Shown: one piece after another, positions 5,368 through 5,473 of the stretch | How the letters are laid out: every line of letters begins with the position of its first letter | Numbering within the stretch: position 1 is the stretch's first letter | Assembly (NCBI GenBank): GCA_944372275.1 | Contig: CALVYO010000087.1 | Coordinates: 1-5,473, forward strand | Direction of reading: 5' to 3' | Length of the DNA: 5,473 nucleotides | Origin: an uncultured Bacilli bacterium | Lineage (GTDB): Bacteria > Bacillota_I > Bacilli_A > RF39 > UBA660 | Translations under genes and position numbers: made by a program | The notes under the pieces: model-generated | The model's input: the letters and a program-made list of their open reading frames with translations, nothing else | Database searches by the model: none | What the model was told of the DNA's origin: nothing

Positions 5368-5473
5368 ATAATGCTAAAATAAATAATTCTAAACCTAATT
5401 GTTTATCTATCTTGCCAGTTTTAATAGATATATCTAAATTGGCTAATTCTTTTAAATAATTTAATAATATATT
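5366..5473 (-). CDS. holA: DNA polymerase III subunit delta, C-terminal 35 codons (gene continues past the window)
   Basis: On the minus strand the last 108 bases read as 35 codons and a TAA stop (5368-5366). The peptide runs N-Y-L-K-E-L-A-N-L-D-I-S-I-K-T-G-K-I-D and ends in L-G-L-E-L-F-I-L-A-L. This is the characteristic C-terminus of the clamp-loader delta subunit: a helix ending in L-x-x-x-D-x-x-I-K-T-G, then a short turn and a final L-x-L-E-L-x-x-L helix. Delta opens the beta sliding clamp within the clamp-loader complex during chromosome replication. Only this tail is visible, so the N-terminal AAA+ part cannot be checked. The frame runs open to the window edge, consistent with a longer gene on this strand, and it converges on the preceding gene across a shared terminator. 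The call depends on a short but distinctive segment. Confidence 0.8.
   Translation of the reverse strand, partial: NILLNYLKELANLDISIKTGKIDKQLGLELFILAL

Overview
The window is very AT-rich (roughly a quarter G+C by eye), with dense short-spaced genes, strong Shine-Dalgarno sites, TATAAT promoters with extended -10 elements, and A/T-armed hairpin terminators. This points to a low-GC Gram-positive bacterium of the Bacilli/Erysipelotrichia/Mollicutes-relative kind. The proteins look Firmicutes-like and TGG is used for Trp, with TGA closing one gene, so the standard bacterial code is the simplest reading. The lineage is inferred from style, not from a marker gene. I see no mobile element, tRNA, rRNA or CRISPR.

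Layout. (1) 1-606, +: the 3' part of a ZIP-family (ZupT-like) metal transporter whose start lies upstream of the window. (2) 645-1847, +: a 400-residue cytosolic protein with an HExxH site and a C-terminal half resembling M3/oligoendopeptidase F peptidases, but much shorter than that family. (3) 1915-4044, +: a 709-residue two-domain protein, an N-terminal SAMHD1/EF1143-type HD phosphohydrolase joined to a C-terminal CYTH (triphosphate tunnel metalloenzyme) domain, both with intact catalytic residues. (4) 4072-4203, -: a 43-residue Asn/Lys/Cys-rich small protein convergent with gene 3 and sharing a bidirectional terminator with it. (5) 4323-5297, +: a 324-residue protein of unknown family with its own promoter. 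(6) 5366-5473, -: the last 35 codons of holA (DNA polymerase III delta subunit), convergent with gene 5 across a second bidirectional terminator.

The most interesting item is the HD-CYTH fusion. HD dNTPases of this family cleave dNTPs to deoxynucleoside plus tripolyphosphate, and several bacterial CYTH/TTM enzymes hydrolyse tripolyphosphate. One chain could therefore carry out two consecutive steps. The domain calls rest on motifs I can read in the sequence; the coupled reaction is inference.

Genes 2, 3 and 5 each have a promoter of their own directly upstream. No terminator is visible after gene 1 or gene 2, so read-through from 1 to 2 to 3 is possible, but the functions do not suggest a single pathway. 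No recognisable defence or mobile system surrounds the fusion gene.
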